From Fratercula arctica (lineage: Eukaryota; Chordata; Aves; Charadriiformes; Alcidae): a stretch of 64,000 nucleotides of DNA. Each line of letters starts with the position of its first letter. The stretch's first letter is position 1. This document shows positions 50,101 through 63,400 of this stretch, piece by piece. Location: assembly GCA_947846985.1 (NCBI GenBank), contig CANTUZ010000002.1, positions 153,321,889 to 153,385,888 of the forward strand, in the 5' to 3' direction. The notes below the pieces were generated by a model, which worked only from the letters and a program-made list of their open reading frames with translations, was not told the origin of the DNA and searched no databases. The translations under genes and the position numbers were made by a program.

Positions 50101-53100
50101 CTCGCTTAGGACAGAGCTGTGTCTTGTTGTGGGATCCCTGCTCCAGTTGTGGCTACTTGGCTCTTGTTAATCTGTTGGGACCTGCTTCATTTGAGGACTA
50201 AATAGTGTCTCATTGCTTGTGGTCGTAGCAAATGCAACAGGACCACAACATGAGGTTGGGAACTGGTCCACAACCACCTGTGCTCTTTGATTGTTTGTGT
50301 GCTCCCTGGATGTCTTGGGTGGCATCAACCAGCACTTTCCCACCCAGATCTCAGGCATAGTTCAGGGAACAGCAGGTTTGGGAGAATATATGGGGTATGC
50401 TTACACACTCTGACTTTGGGCATCTCATGTAGATAGGAAGGGACATCTTCCTGGACAGGCACGCAACACAGGTACTAGTTAAATGCTCACTCTTGGGTAG
50501 CCCACCTGCTGTGAATTTCTCCCAAAACACACATTTCTGTTTTGGCATTAAAGGAGGGCTGTGAGATCAGGCTGATGTTTTGCAGGTTGTGTTTCCCGGT
50601 CAGTTCCCCGAGTCCTTTGCTCTGCCTCTCTTCAACATGTTTTTCCCTGTTTTCCACTTTCTAGTGCCCAATCCCAGCTTCTTTGCTTCCACACTAAACA
50701 TTTCCTAAATGTTCAATCTCTCCTGGCACAAATGGGAGGAGTAATTTTTTATATCTAAGACCCTTCCTTTTCGTAGCTTGCAAATTTTTGTAAGTCCATA
50801 GCCTGATTTTCCTTTTTACCCTTCTCTTACTCTGTATTTGGAGCAACCAAGCTACTCAGTTGCATGCTTTTGTTGTCTGGTCCACCATCAACATAGTCCC
50901 TTCCTAGTAGCTTTAATCTGTTGATGTCTTTTCTTAAACTAGCAATTAGCTCCTCAGGGACAGGGATGGTTGCTTCCCTTGTGTTTGTAATGCACCTAGT
51001 ACAGCAGAGATTTGTTAGAGCCTGGAGCTTTAAACACAATGATGGCATCTATGAAACTGCTCCTGTCATTTTGATCTCCCATGTTCATTAGTTGTATGAA
51101 AGGAATGTGGGTGTATTATTTATTTCAAGGAAGAGATTGTAGATCTGAGCAAAAATGGAAATTCCTATACTGTGGGAAAGAGCACAGCTTCGAAACTTGC
51201 TACAAACTAGTGTAAAACTAGCATGCTCTGAAATTTCTATTGGAGCGGAAATTTTGTATATCCTTCATACTGGATTACTTGAGAGATTCTGTTTTAACGA
51301 AATAAATACCTTTTAATTCTTGCTAATGGAATTACTTTATAATACAAAGATCTCAAGAAGAAAATTAGATGTAAATATTTCAATTTGAGGTTTACCTGGA
51401 TTATTTTACCTTGTCAAAATGATTTTTTTTGTTGAAATCGGAATTTCCCCATAAAAAGCTCAGGATTACAGAAAATGGTATATTCCAATCCAAGAGTGTG
51501 CTGAGGGGAAATCTTTAACATCCTGTGTTAGGTTGTAACTCCCACCCTTCTCTCCAGCATGTCTTATACAACACCCTTACTGCTCTGTTTGTGGGATAGG
51601 ACAGTAGCACACTGTCGCTACCAAAAGCAAGGATGACAGTAAGAAGCTGTCTCAGAGATGTATAGTTTCTTCCATCCCCTGATGTTAGCTACCAGCCAAG
51701 AATATAATCACCACCTTCACCCACGTGCTTTTTTCTCTAACTCATCTTGGGGATGAATTGCATCAAACCCCAAAACTTTACCTCTGTCTGAACAGAAATT
51801 TTCCTGAGCTGCACTTGTGCAGTGAGCCTGAGGAGACTGCTCAGACCTTTGACCAGCTAGAGGAGCTCTATGGTCCGTTTGCTCTGCAGACCTGGTAGAT
51901 GGATGTGCTGTTGGCCAAAACATCCCTGCTCCTGGCAAGCCACAAAGAATCGGGGAAGATGCAGAGCGAGCTTGTTGAATGGGGGATATTTCAAACAAAA
52001 CAGATTTTTTTCAGTACAACTTAAAAAAGCAGAAAGGTTTCTGTCACATCACAGTCTGCTCCAGCGTGGGACAGACACCTGTCACTCAGGATTTAGTTCT
52101 TCAGATTATAATGGAGAGCAGATCCTTAGAGAACTGACATTAAAAAAGGAAAAGGAAAAAAAAAAAGAAAAGAATAAGCAGTGGCAAGCGGACACCAAGA
52201 AGAGGCAAGTACCTGACTTATTAAATGAATTTAGACTGTTTATGTATAACATATGTTAATGCTTTGTACTTTAATGTTAGCATGAAAAAGAGAACCTACA
52301 GGCTTCAGCGAATATGACAAAATATGCAATGACCAGAATTTTTCTCTACGTAACGGACAAAGGTTAAAGAAAAATAGCTTTGAACTTGCATAATTTTGGG
52401 GCTTTTTGCATAATTATTATATAATTTAATGCACAAATAACACTTATAATCATATACTGGGCTGGTCTTGCAATTAAAAGTAAACCCTGACTTTCAGAAT
52501 ATTTAATTTTGTGATGAATGAGCCTGGTCCCTTATTTGTGTCCTGTTTTATCTTCATGCAGTTATTTAAATAAAATAAGTACCACATTGTACCTTAAGGA
52601 CTGATAGCAATAGATTTGTTGAGCTGTACAGAATAAACTCATTGAAATCTCACCAGGCTCAGTGCGTCTTCCTTCACAAAACACTTCCCATAAATGTACG
52701 GATAATACTTTAAAACCAAATATATATTTGTATTCAGATGAATCCTTAATACTTAAAATGTTATTTTAGCTTATGGAGACCTGTAGTAATGTTTTTTAAG
52801 AATGCTGCTCTCTTTGCAAGGAACACCAGCTCATTCGGTGGCGGCTGCTAGAGGAGTGCTTTGGGGTCATGTCATTGCTGGGATTAATAGATGTTTAAAT
52901 TTCAGGAACGGGCTGACTGATAGTGCAAATGAGTATTCTTTGGAGGAGTCACCTTGAGTTTTTCCACAGAAAACAAACAATTTATTGTAAAATACAACAA
53001 AAGAAAAGTACGTAAAGTATCTATATTTACTGTTTGTATTTCTAGGGCAGTCAGAAATTGTGGACGAGGGAACTTTCACTTTACAATCCAGTACCTTCAA

Positions 53101-56100
53101 AAATACAGTCTTACTAAAGAACAGTTCTGTGTTGTTTTCTTGAATTGCTGGTCAGAAATATGTTAGTGCTTGATGCCTTGCAAAAATGATTACAAGCATT
53201 GATTTAGTGCCCATCACCACGATAACTGAATTTCAACTCCAGATGGATCATATGAGGGATCAGTAAGAGATGAGCCTAAATACGTTGCCTGTTACTTGCT
53301 CATGACACAGGAAAAGGGGCCTAAACTCAGTAAAGGAGCATTGGGCAGGAAATATCTTGGTACAAGCAATGGTTTGTGCTTCACTGTGTTTGTCTGAGCC
53401 TGGGCCTTGCTGTTGAGAAGGGTCTGCCATCAGCATATATTTAGCTAATGGTGTTTTAAACTAGCGCTTTTTGACTTCAGAAAATTATACCAATATTGGA
53501 AGGTACGGCCAGATAGGACTATTTATCATATTTGTATTACTTTGCCTTGTGAAAAATACTTGTAAATATGCTGGGAATAACACTTAGGGAGATATTTTCA
53601 AATGGTCCAAATGTGAAATCTGAAAAATAATAGTGGATGCCTCAGAGGCCCATTGTGTAAGCTTAAACATTTTTTTGAAATATGGTCTCTTTATTTCTAC
53701 TAGAATGGATTGTGTGTTTGTTTTTTTCCCCCTCAGCTATTATATTCAAACCTTTTAAAATGTATTCAGTCCCTTTTATTGAAATGTGCATTTTTAGGTT
53801 ATGTAGCAAAATATGTAACAAAAATATTAGATGCAAATCTGGTGCAGGAGACTTTTTGTAACTAATTATTATTGTTTAAATAGCGAAATCAAAATGATCA
53901 GCTACATTTTTACTTCCCCTACCATAAAATAGGCTTTCTCTGTCTGCAAAATCATGTAGTTTTTTTTCGAATTTGTAAATTTGAGCCTAATGCACGGCTT
54001 TTTTCACTGATGACTTCTAAAAATTAGGTTTACAATGGAAATGCTGTCACTTGCTTAACTACACAGGTTCAGAAACTACTATAATTAGCCCAATGACAGC
54101 AGCAGATGAGATGAGTCTGGCATTTCAGCACCTGTCTAGGTATTTTGCATCAATTCTTTTTAGCAATGAACTAAAATGCATTTTTTTTTTTGCAACTGGT
54201 TGCTAGTTTTCTATTTGAATATGTCTTTTATTTTTTAAAAAAACTTCTTCTGATTCTTCGCCATGGGAGCCTAAGCTATGTAGTTCAGATTCCTCCAGAG
54301 TTTCAGACTTAACCCATTAAATACAATGGTGATAAAGTGGTAGGATAATGACCTGTGGAGACCGGCTGACCCCACACTTTCTCAAATGCCACAAGCATCT
54401 TCCTTTTTGTTTCTGTCTCAGAGCAGCTGCTTTGAGGATGGCTTATACCTTCCTGGTCCAATTCCTGCTTCTCTTGGCCCAATCTTTTACTCATAGTGTG
54501 GAAAAATGTAAAGATCTTTCAAGTTGTTCCTATATGGAGGTTCCTTAAAAAATAAATACATTGATATATGGACGGCTCTTTTTCCAGCGGAAATCCCTCA
54601 GAACAAGCAAACATGAAAAATCTAGCTGAAATATTTAAGTCTTTGATGAGGGAGCTGAAGACTTATTTCACAGCTAGTACCAGATACAAGAGGCTTTTTC
54701 TTTCTGCCGTAATCCTTATATCATGAGCAGAAGTAGACCCTCCAGCCTGAATGGCACTGTTGAAACAAATGTGTATCTATCTGGAGTGATGCAGGGTCCA
54801 CAGGCAACAAGAGGCAGGAACTGTGAGGACCTTGGTCTGAGCTGTTAGCAATCAACACTTAATAAAAGCAGAGACGATTTTTTATTTCTGCTCCGAGTTC
54901 TACCTATGCAATGTCATTGTTTTTATTGAAATTGGCCCTGTTAAATATGAATTGGTGAGGAAGTTGGTCTTACTTCCTCTGGACTTTCTAGCATCTGTGT
55001 GAGAAAGAAAGAAGTGCTGTTCATACCAGAGAATGTCTACTACTAGGACCAATACCCTGTGTTTTGCTGGTAGCCCAGCTAACTCTTTTGGTGGTGGCTT
55101 TTGATTTCTTAATGACTGCAAATGCGGAACTCAGCACCTTGCATCTTTTACAGATGAACTATATGGGAAATGATCATGGAAAATTTGAAAAATGGAGAAA
55201 TAACAACAGAAGTCCTAAAGCCTTCTTGCATGTCTTGACATTTTAAAATGCATCTCTAAGAGTAACAGCAAGCTGCGTGATGTTTTCAGAAGACTATGTG
55301 TTCTCTTTCAAGATGCATTGGGGCTGGGTTGAAAAGAGAACTGAACCTTTCTAGCATTATCTTCCGAAAGTTCTGGCAGGGTTGTCACTGGAAATATGTT
55401 TTCAGACCATGCCCAAAGCATATGCTCATGCAGTGCTGCATGGGAGCTCCCATAGGCCAAACCCTCCTTTCAATTTCGCACAAACTTGGAGAAAATGGGA
55501 CTGACACCAGTCTCTAGCATAAAGACAACTTGAACTGAATTCGTGTGATCTGGGGTTTATGCAAGCAAAGTGGAAAGAGAAATAGGCTCACCCAGCGTGG
55601 AATTTAGCCTTTGGTAAAATAATCTGTAGATAAGTCAGACATTTCAGACCGAATGTGGAGGGTGGTTGTGTTTTTCTTATTTGTAATTTGAAGATTTGCA
55701 TCAACACAAAGATGCCTTAAAAAAAATAAACTGACTCAAATCCTATGTGAAGGTCTGTAGTAATTAGTCCAGTACCTGCTGTGGTGGGACCACAATGAGA
55801 CTGCCAGTGTAGGCTGGCAATTAAGGCTCTTTTAACAGTGGGAACTCAACTTCACATGAACTGCTAAGGGCCACAGGGAAAAAAAATTAACCAGCCGATG
55901 TTCTTAAACTTCAGCTAGTTTCTTGTAGCTTGAGGTTAGAAACAGGGAGAGCAGAGAGGGGTCTGGAAGTTTTTTCTAAAGAGGCGGACAAGGTGACTTT
56001 GAAGAAAAGCACCACTGCCAACAGCAGTGGTAGTGCCCTAATGGGAAGATGTAGCCCCTACTTTGTTTTAGGAAGAAATGAAAGCTGTTAAGGTTTTAAG

Positions 56101-56540
56101 GAACAAGGTGAGATGCATTGCCTCCTCAACTCACTCTCTTTCTGCATAGATACAGAAGGCAGAGAAGATGTCCACTACTTTGCTATAGATTAATAAAGAG
56201 GAGGAGATAAAATAAAGAACTAGAACAGCAAATTATTGTCTCTAAAACCAGGACAGATGCTTTTTTTTTGCTGTTTAGCCTGAAGGCAGACTATGGACTA
56301 CAACATTTGTTATTGTCTTCTGATGACAGAATGAACCGTGGCAAAATAAATGTGCTTTTTTTTTTTTTTAAAGTGGATTGAAGACTCTACCAGATTTGTC
56401 ACCGTAACAGTTCCAAGAATGCCTGGGGAGCTGCAGTTTGTCAACAGAGTTCCCACTGAGTTATTCGTTACCAGGACTATAGTAAAGGCCCAAAAAATTC
56501 ACCCCACTGAAGTTTGCTTCCTCCCTCCAACATCTTCTAT
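47106..56540. other. Unannotated noncoding DNA
   Basis: No gene recognised. The stretch becomes AT-rich from about 51100 to 54300. The only simple sequence I list is a purine-rich A tract at 52142-52174. TTTGGCTATATC occurs twice close together near 50010-50040. The longest frame is 129 codons (51870-52259, plus) and ends in lysine-rich translation of the A tract. Confidence 0.55.
52142..52174. repeat. A-rich homopurine tract
   Basis: Thirty-three purines, mostly A with scattered G. Confidence 0.85.
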
Positions 56541-56632
56541 TCACAGAATCACAGAATTGTAGGGTTGGAAGGGACCTCTGGAGATCATCTAGTCCAACCC
56601 CCCTGCCAGAGCAGGGTCACCTAGACCTACAT
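56541..56632 (-). mobile_element. Short CR1 LINE tail
   Basis: About 90 bases of CR1 3' end in reverse orientation: two copies of the octamer variant ATTCTGTG (element strand), then AGGGTTGGAAGGGACCTC and ATCTAGTCCAACCCCCCTGC. It ends shortly after CAGGGTCACCTAGA. It is severely 5'-truncated and carries only 3' UTR. Confidence 0.9.
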
Positions 56633-56880
56633 ATCTATGCATGGAAACCAGAGAACAGAAGATTATGTGTTTGGATCTACCATAGAGGAGGAAGGTTGGT
56701 TCAATCATCAGGCAACTTGTCTGGAGTGTGATGTTGTGTACAATTTTTTCCTCTCCCAAACTCCCGGTGTCATACTAGACAACTGAGCTACCCCAATACC
56801 ATGGAATTGGATGGGCCTGGAAGGTTTTCACCTGTAAAGGTCTTCCTCAAAATTTCAGCTGCTGCCTAACTTGATAGGCT
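56633..56880. other. Short unannotated stretch
   Basis: Nothing recognisable apart from GACAACTGAGCTACCCC near 56780, which might be another fragment of an old tRNA-like repeat tail. Confidence 0.4.
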
Positions 56881-56949
56881 CCATCCATCCATCCATCCAT
56901 CCATCCATCCATCCATCCATCCATCCATCCATCCACCCAACCATCCATC
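56881..56949. repeat. (ATCC)n microsatellite
   Basis: Fifty-four bases (about 13.5 units) of perfect tetranucleotide repeat, then one interruption (ACCCAA) and two more units. Translations across it give artificial HPSI or MDGW repeats on the two strands and are not proteins. Confidence 0.97.
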
Positions 56950-56965
56950 TAAAAGTTAGATGGAT
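56943..56965. other. Perfect 10-bp hairpin at microsatellite edge
   Basis: Arms ATCCATCTAA and TTAGATGGAT flank an AAG loop. The left arm is made from the last microsatellite unit. Confidence 0.6.
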
Positions 56966-57660
56966 ATTGTCCAGGAATGTCTTGGTCTTATCAGAGCTGA
57001 AGAGGTCATTTCTTATTGCAATCTTAGTGCCATGGGAACCCATGAACTCTTCTTATTTCTCAGTGTTAGCTGGAAGACTTCACCCAGAAAGTACGTTCTC
57101 AGAAATTGCCCCTCACAGAACATAGAGGACCACATAGTGGAATTAACAGCACTCCTGCTTTTGTTTGCTAGCAGAGAAGTCAGAGCACTCTTTTATCTGG
57201 CAGGGTAACTCCCTGAGGGAATTCAAATCCACATTTCCCAGGAGTGAGGACAGTACCTAACCAATGTAGTTACAGGGAACAGATTGAGATGCCCAGATGA
57301 TGAATCTGGCCAAGGCCAAGGTACAAGAACTAGGACAACATGAATTTTAATAGTTGGAGGTGCTTAACAGGAATGGGGATTTCTTGATTGCAATCCCTGC
57401 TACAGAGGCTGTTCTTATGTTTTATCGAGTGATTGTTTAATGCACTGTCCTTAGAGCAAGGGTCTGAGGCCAGGTTCCCTCCGGAAAGTAACAGCTCTGG
57501 CTGTGTTAAACACATATTGTCTCTTGCTCTCTCTGAGCAGCTTAATGAATCATTTGTCTATCTGCCATGCAAAGAAGAAGAGCTTCTTCAGATGAGGCAG
57601 AGGACCCAGGAGATAAATCCTGGTCTCCCACTAGCTGGGCAAGTGATCCTACATGATGGC
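56966..57660. repeat. Possible fragments of ancient repeats
   Basis: GGAATTCAAATCCACATTTC with ACAGTACCTAACCAATG (57217-57268) and GATAAATCCTGGTCTCCCAC (57612-57631) resemble the degraded end of an old repeat with a CCTAACCA-type motif, as at 8285. The rest of the segment is featureless. The evidence is memory-based similarity only. Confidence 0.25.
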
Positions 57661-60442
57661 TTGTAGCAAAATTAGTGACCACCTGCACCATCACTGATGG
57701 TAGGGTCTTAGGAAAAAGAACCACTTCTGTGAGCAAGTGCTATGCACCTACTGACAACTTTGGTGAGGGATGAACCAGGGGAATGGTTGAGAACGAGACC
57801 TGATGCACCTTATACCTGATGTTGTCTCTTAGGTGCACTGAGTTTTTTCTCTGCTCAGCATATAATGATTGTGCTTCCCTGTGGTAGTGCTTAACTCCCT
57901 CCGCAGCCTGTGCTAGAAGTCTGAGCAACTCAGAGGGGTGCTTGGGGCAGTCTCTGAAGTGCAGATATTTCCTAGAAGAGCAGTAAAGCCAAGGCTGCTT
58001 ATTTTAAAGTAAAAGTTATGAGACTTCCTCAGGTCTCTTCTTTGGAGCAAGACCTTTGTTGCATACTGTATCCTAACTTGCTGCGTAGAGCTCAGACCCT
58101 CCATTAAGGGCAAATGGAAAACTCTTGTAGGCATGAACTCTACTCAGCCATTATAGATCCCACTGCAGTGGGTGATTACAGCCTGGAGTCTTTAGAGGCC
58201 TGTTGACCCCAAAGAGCCCATACTTACGTCTAGGATTTGGTCTCCCTCCCAAGCCCTGATGAATTGTGGTTTAAATGTCTCTACAGTGAACTTGAAGGAT
58301 TTCTGCTCTGAAGTTGTATTTAAAGCAGTTTTGCTACTCACATTTTCTTTAGACAGAAACAGGAACATTGTCAGCCAATTAATTAGACCTGCATCTGTTG
58401 CCCTTTTAGAGTCTGGGGTGCAGGATAGGAGACATCAGGGTATGCAGCTGATAAGATTTCTTCCCCAAAAGGGAAGGAGGGGAGATACAGCATTGTAAAA
58501 GATTCTTCTCCATGGAGAGCGCGAGCAGAAGTCACTGTGCAGCTATGCTGCTAATCCCGTACTCGTGGGAGAGAGATAGAGAGGGAGGGAGAGTGAAAAA
58601 TCTTTGGCAGCTTTGTGCACAGATTTAACAATTTCTGGATAAACTTCTGCTTGAGGAGAGAGAAGCAGAGCTTGGATGTTCTGACACACAGAGCCATGCC
58701 CCCATCTGTTGTGCTAAGGGGTAGCCCTTGATTCACTTTAGGCTGTTTCTTTTCGCTGTTGTATTGGTAGCTGAACTGTTGGAGAAAAGATCAACCCATT
58801 TAGTCCAGTGACTAAAAACACTCTTTAACTGCTATAAAAGTTCTGTTTCTAAATGGCTCCTGCAATGATTTTCATTAGCATTTAACAATCAAATGAGGTG
58901 TAGGTATAGTCCAATAAGTCACCTGAATAAGCATATTCTGAATTCATAAAGTGGTTTTCATTTGGAATGGGCCTGTAGTGTCAGATCTTTAGTCCATTTG
59001 TTCTAACAGGTCGCTTCTGGTTGGGAAATAAAGGAAAAAGGCCTGGGAGGTGCAGGAGCTACAGGATCGCAGGAGGAATTTCTTCGGGTTAGAGTCATAC
59101 ATGAGGTTAGAAGCTTAAAAGCCACGTTGAGTACCTAAATTGAGTGCTTTGCATTGTTGAAAGTCTCAAAGCTCCATCAGCTACAAATTGGTCTTTAACA
59201 CCCCAAGACACCCACAGTCCCATTGTGGGTATCCAGAACCACCCAGCTATGGCCCCTTCGGGCTTTCTGGTCAGCTGTCCCCTTTGTTTGTCTTTGTTGT
59301 CTTCTGCAGCCTGATTTAGCAGTTGTTATTGGATTAATCTTTACATCTAAAACTGTGGGGAACAAATAACCCAAGATCTTTGGAGGGTGGACAGACAAGT
59401 GTTTGGCTGTACAGGCTTGATGGATTTTAAGAGACTCAGGTTTGAAACTCAACCCTAGGCCTTGCTGTTGTTAGTGGAGGAATGCTACTGAGGCTTTCAT
59501 GACAAATCGTGCTTGCTGAAGCTATTTTACTTCTTGTAAAGAATTCATTATCCCTTGGAGTATGGTCTTGAATCATCTTTTCCCAGCCATTTACTTTTCC
59601 TTCCTCTCTGGCCCAGAGAATAATTTTCTGGTGAAGTGTAATAGCTTCAGCAGAGCTTTAGAAATCCTTGCCTGGGAATGCTTAATAGACTAGTGATAAG
59701 AGACCCCTTTGGGTCCAATGTTTTGTTCCAACCTGGGCATAGCAGAGACTTGTTTACAAGTCTCTCATTGCCATAGTTCAGAGCTCTAAGCTATTAGGGA
59801 AAATGAAGTAGGCTTTCTGTGGTACATGTTTCCAAAAGGTAGGTCTACTTTGAAGGTAACTGGGACACTGGGCCTGTAGGAAAGTGAGGCAAGGCTGTTG
59901 TCTGGAGTATAGGCTTGGCTTAAATCCCTGAAAAATCATGACAACAGAATTTAGGTGGTTTAGTCCATAGGTTCATGAGGGACCTGGGGCATTTACTGAT
60001 AGGCAGGTCTGAAGATCTGAGTGGCTGCGCCCTGTCAGAGCGAAGGACAGATCTACAACAGAGTGTTTCAGGTTCCTAAATTGCTCTGGGTGTTATGTTT
60101 ATGATCCTAAGGAATAAGGGTGCTTTTCTAAATGCTATATCCCTTAAATCATGAAGAAAAAAGTCCCCTGCTACTTCAGATTACTCTCTGCTCTTCTAAA
60201 AAGCTCTTGTCTTTTCTGATGACAAAATGACAGAGACAAATATAACATAAAATGTAAAGTCCTGAAGGAATCTTGATCACCATAGACTGATGCTAAATTA
60301 GGGTGTGATCCCACTCCCTCCTGTGTTAATCGGTTCTCCTGTGCTGTTGCTCCTGATTTATGACTGTATAAATACCAAGTGAACCAGACCTGCTGCATGT
60401 CTCTTGACCTTGCCTACAGAAAATCTTATCAATGTGTTTTTT

Positions 60443-60444
<2 letters not shown>
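57661..60444. other. Unannotated noncoding DNA
   Basis: No gene recognised; frames are 85 codons or shorter. A GA-rich tract lies at 58567-58593. Confidence 0.55.
58567..58593. repeat. GA-rich tract
   Basis: Purine-rich run of GAGA and GGGA units with one T near its middle. Confidence 0.75.

Positions 60445-60472
<28 letters not shown>
60445..60472. repeat. Poly-T tract (T28)
   Basis: Twenty-eight T residues. AATGTG occurs on both sides, at 60431-60436 and 60474-60479. No AATAAA-type signal (as TTTATT) is adjacent on the far side. The exact length may be unreliable. Confidence 0.9.
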
Positions 60473-60476
<4 letters not shown>

Positions 60477-63107
60477 GTGCATAGAAACATAGAAATCTCA
60501 GTGCTGGGGTTTAGGTGACAGGTCACCTGCACCCTCGGATCTGCAGTTGGATGGAACAACCTCTCTGTGTGTAGCAGTGTCAAAGTTGTTATCTGCTGGA
60601 GGGAGAGAGAGAGATTTGAGGTGGAAAACCCTCCTCAAATACCTGACATCAGGTCTGCACGTGCAAACCAATGGTGCTATTTAAAAAAAAAAACAAAAAC
60701 AGAGAATTATTTTTACACGAATTTTTGTAGAAGTGAGCCCTCAGGATATGAGCCCTCTGAGGCAAGATTTCCTTCCTGCTTGGGCTCTTAGTTGTTATCG
60801 TCTGGTGACAGTGTAATAAAAGTAACTACTGCGGTGGCATCCTTTGGGCTCTTTGTCTGACACTTGCAGTTTATTTTCTTTTGGAAAAGGTAGGGAGATC
60901 ATATAGACTCATCGCTATAAGTTCATTAGCTTGTTGCTTATCATGATAGAAACAATATAACTCATCAGCGAGGCAAAACTCTTTCCTCAATATCTTGAAG
61001 GAGCGCTGCAGATGGCAGTTGCCCCTGTGCACATATAAAGTGTAGCCAAGTGTCAACGTTCTTGGTATCCATACTCTGCTTGCTACTAAAATCAACCCGC
61101 TTTCCCTCATTCTGCTCAGACTCTTTGCTGCTGCTGCATTCTTTGTGCATGCTCAGATACTGGCAAACTCACAGAGTCTTTTGCAACTTTTCATTAGGCT
61201 TTCTTTTATGCACGCAAAGCCAAGAATTTCTGTTTTTCTTAGGTCTTGCAATCGGTATAAAATAAATTAAATTGTTTAAGAAAGCCATTACCACTGGCTT
61301 CTTATCAAAGTATACCAAACATTTTGCACAACATGACTACAGTTTTATATACTAAATTCTTAATACGAAATAGCTTTGCTAGACAGCAATAAAGCTTTCA
61401 TTTTATTGCTTCTTTTTGATTTACTTCTGTACTCAGCAGGAAAAGCATCTATTTCCATTCTAACTCAGCATACCACCAAGCATTCTGGGGATATGGTTAT
61501 GGAGTTCAGCATAAATATGAACCTTTGACTAACAGTGCAAAGCTCTGGCTATTAAAGAGCTGGCTGAGCTGTGCTCCTGACACAGGGAGCAGTCACACCA
61601 TGTCCAGATGCTACAGAATTAGGCTTTGATTTTTCTTTTTTAAATCAGATCTTCATCCTGGAAAGGCACCACTGAAATGTAGGGATAATGACGAGAACTG
61701 AAACCAGGCTGATTTTAGTCAGATAGTTTCAGTGTCAAGGAATAAAAGAACAGCACTGAAAACTAAGTTTTCCTCAGTTCACCTACCTGCAGGACATGTC
61801 TAAGACCCCTCTGCATCCCTCTTCAAGTATAAGGACTGCCTATTGGAATAACGCGTTTGGATTCTACTATGAAAATCAGGAAATGAATACAACAAGACTT
61901 TTTTCTCAGTCAGACATAAAAACGTGGCCTGTGGTATCTCTGGAAGGTGCCTGCAAATCTGAACACTTTACAATTTCTTTCAGTCACTGCTATTTACACC
62001 TTCAGAGAATACCCCTAGGAAAAGGTAATTATTAAATTTTTTAGAATGGTTCCATAAGACACATGGATTGTCCTTCCGGGTAGCTGTCCAATGATCTGGG
62101 ACACATGGTTTGAAATAGAGGTATTGCAACTTACAGATGGATGGAGTGACTCATAATCTCATACCCTTCACTTAATTTAGAGAAGAAGGATGTCTCTGTG
62201 GTGTGACCCTGGACAGTTGATTGGATTTCAGTTCTCCTTTTCAGTACAGAGTTAATATGTTCCCTTGGGAAATTTCTGCCTGACAGTGGGGATTACACAG
62301 CCTCAGTATTCACCAGGATGCTCTGTTTGAGCCCTGTATGTTGTGTTCACGGACTTTAAACTCCTGTTAACATAACATCATCCACAATACAGGTTTTGAA
62401 TTCCCACTTGTCGCCTTCTTGCTTGTATGTTTTTTTTATTTCCTTTGCTTATTCCCTCTATTTTTGTTTTTAAGCCTCAATCTGCCAGCCAGGACCATCA
62501 CTCTGAGCCTGGACAAGCAACACTTTATCGAGTCTGATACTGCAACAGTTCTGCCAAGTTTCAGATTGGCCTGTAAAACTGAGTACTCTGCTCAAACTTA
62601 CTAAAAAAAAGTGAGCTACAAGAAAGAGCCATTATCTGAGATAGACGCAGCATTCATCTTTTCTTTTTTTCCTGCTTTTATTGAGTTTGTCTTGTTTTAT
62701 CTTCAAGGAAACTGGATCAGACTTAACAAGAGCAACAAGAACTCCAGACTTTTACTCTTCTCTCCAAAATGGACTGTGGTTACCATATTTACTATCATTT
62801 AGAAGCTTCCAGAAGTGGTCTTACTTTACAGGGCTTCTCTTCAGCCAAAGAAAAATGAGAATTATCTGTGAATGCTTTATGTTCCAAGTATTTTTAACAA
62901 ACTCCTTAAGAAATTTTTGTAAAGTTTTCTAGTAATGACTGTTGCTTTAACGTCCCCACACTCAAAATAATGGACTATGTTTAATTTTTTAGTTCTATAA
63001 AGTAACAGGGTCACATTAATATTTTTCATTCCCTGAGGATTTATCTTCCATTAAAGTTAGTTCAGTATTGTTCAAGCTTGGGACACCATATAATGATCTC
63101 GTTGGAG
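60473..63107. other. Unannotated noncoding DNA
   Basis: No confirmed gene. A 79-codon ATG frame (61796-62035) lies between a plausible acceptor ending at 61792 and a plausible donor at 62025; it is discussed as a finding. The block CTCTGTGGTGTGACCCTGGA near 62193 vaguely recalls a MIR fragment. Confidence 0.5.
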
Positions 63108-63192
63108 GCTTGGCCCTACTTTATTGATGTACTTGCACTATAATCAATGGGGCTATTCATGTCAGTGAAACAAGCAACGTTTGGCCCCTGGC
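63108..63192 (+). repeat. Relic of ancient amniote repeat
   Basis: The blocks TTGGCCCTACT, ATCAATGGGGCTATTCATGT, CAGTGAAACAAGCAACG and TTTGGCCCC match in order an old reptile repeat as I remember it (an ATTGACTTCAATGGGGCTACT-like centre followed by CATGTGAGTGAA). It runs straight into conserved-looking AT-rich DNA. The family name is not certain. Confidence 0.4.
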
Positions 63193-63400
63193 AATGAAAT
63201 GAACATCAATTACGTAGACAAGACTTGGCTCAGTAGAATTACCTTACTGCTTTACTTCTTTCTTTATTATCAATTCCGCAACATATTTAATAGCTTGAGG
63301 CATTTGAAAAATAAACTGTAATAAACTGGCCATAAAGGATAAATGAATAATACTTTAATTATCTGGTGTCATAAAGCCAAGTCTTCAATTACCATGTATG
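63193..63400. other. Candidate conserved noncoding element
   Basis: AT-rich, non-repetitive DNA with TCAATTACG, ACTTTAATTATCTGG and AACTGGCCATAAAGG strings. The texture suits a developmental enhancer, but conservation cannot be tested here. Confidence 0.25.

Noticed and set aside
56855..57125. Frames with HPSI or MDGW repeats
   Set aside because: They are translations of the ATCC microsatellite.
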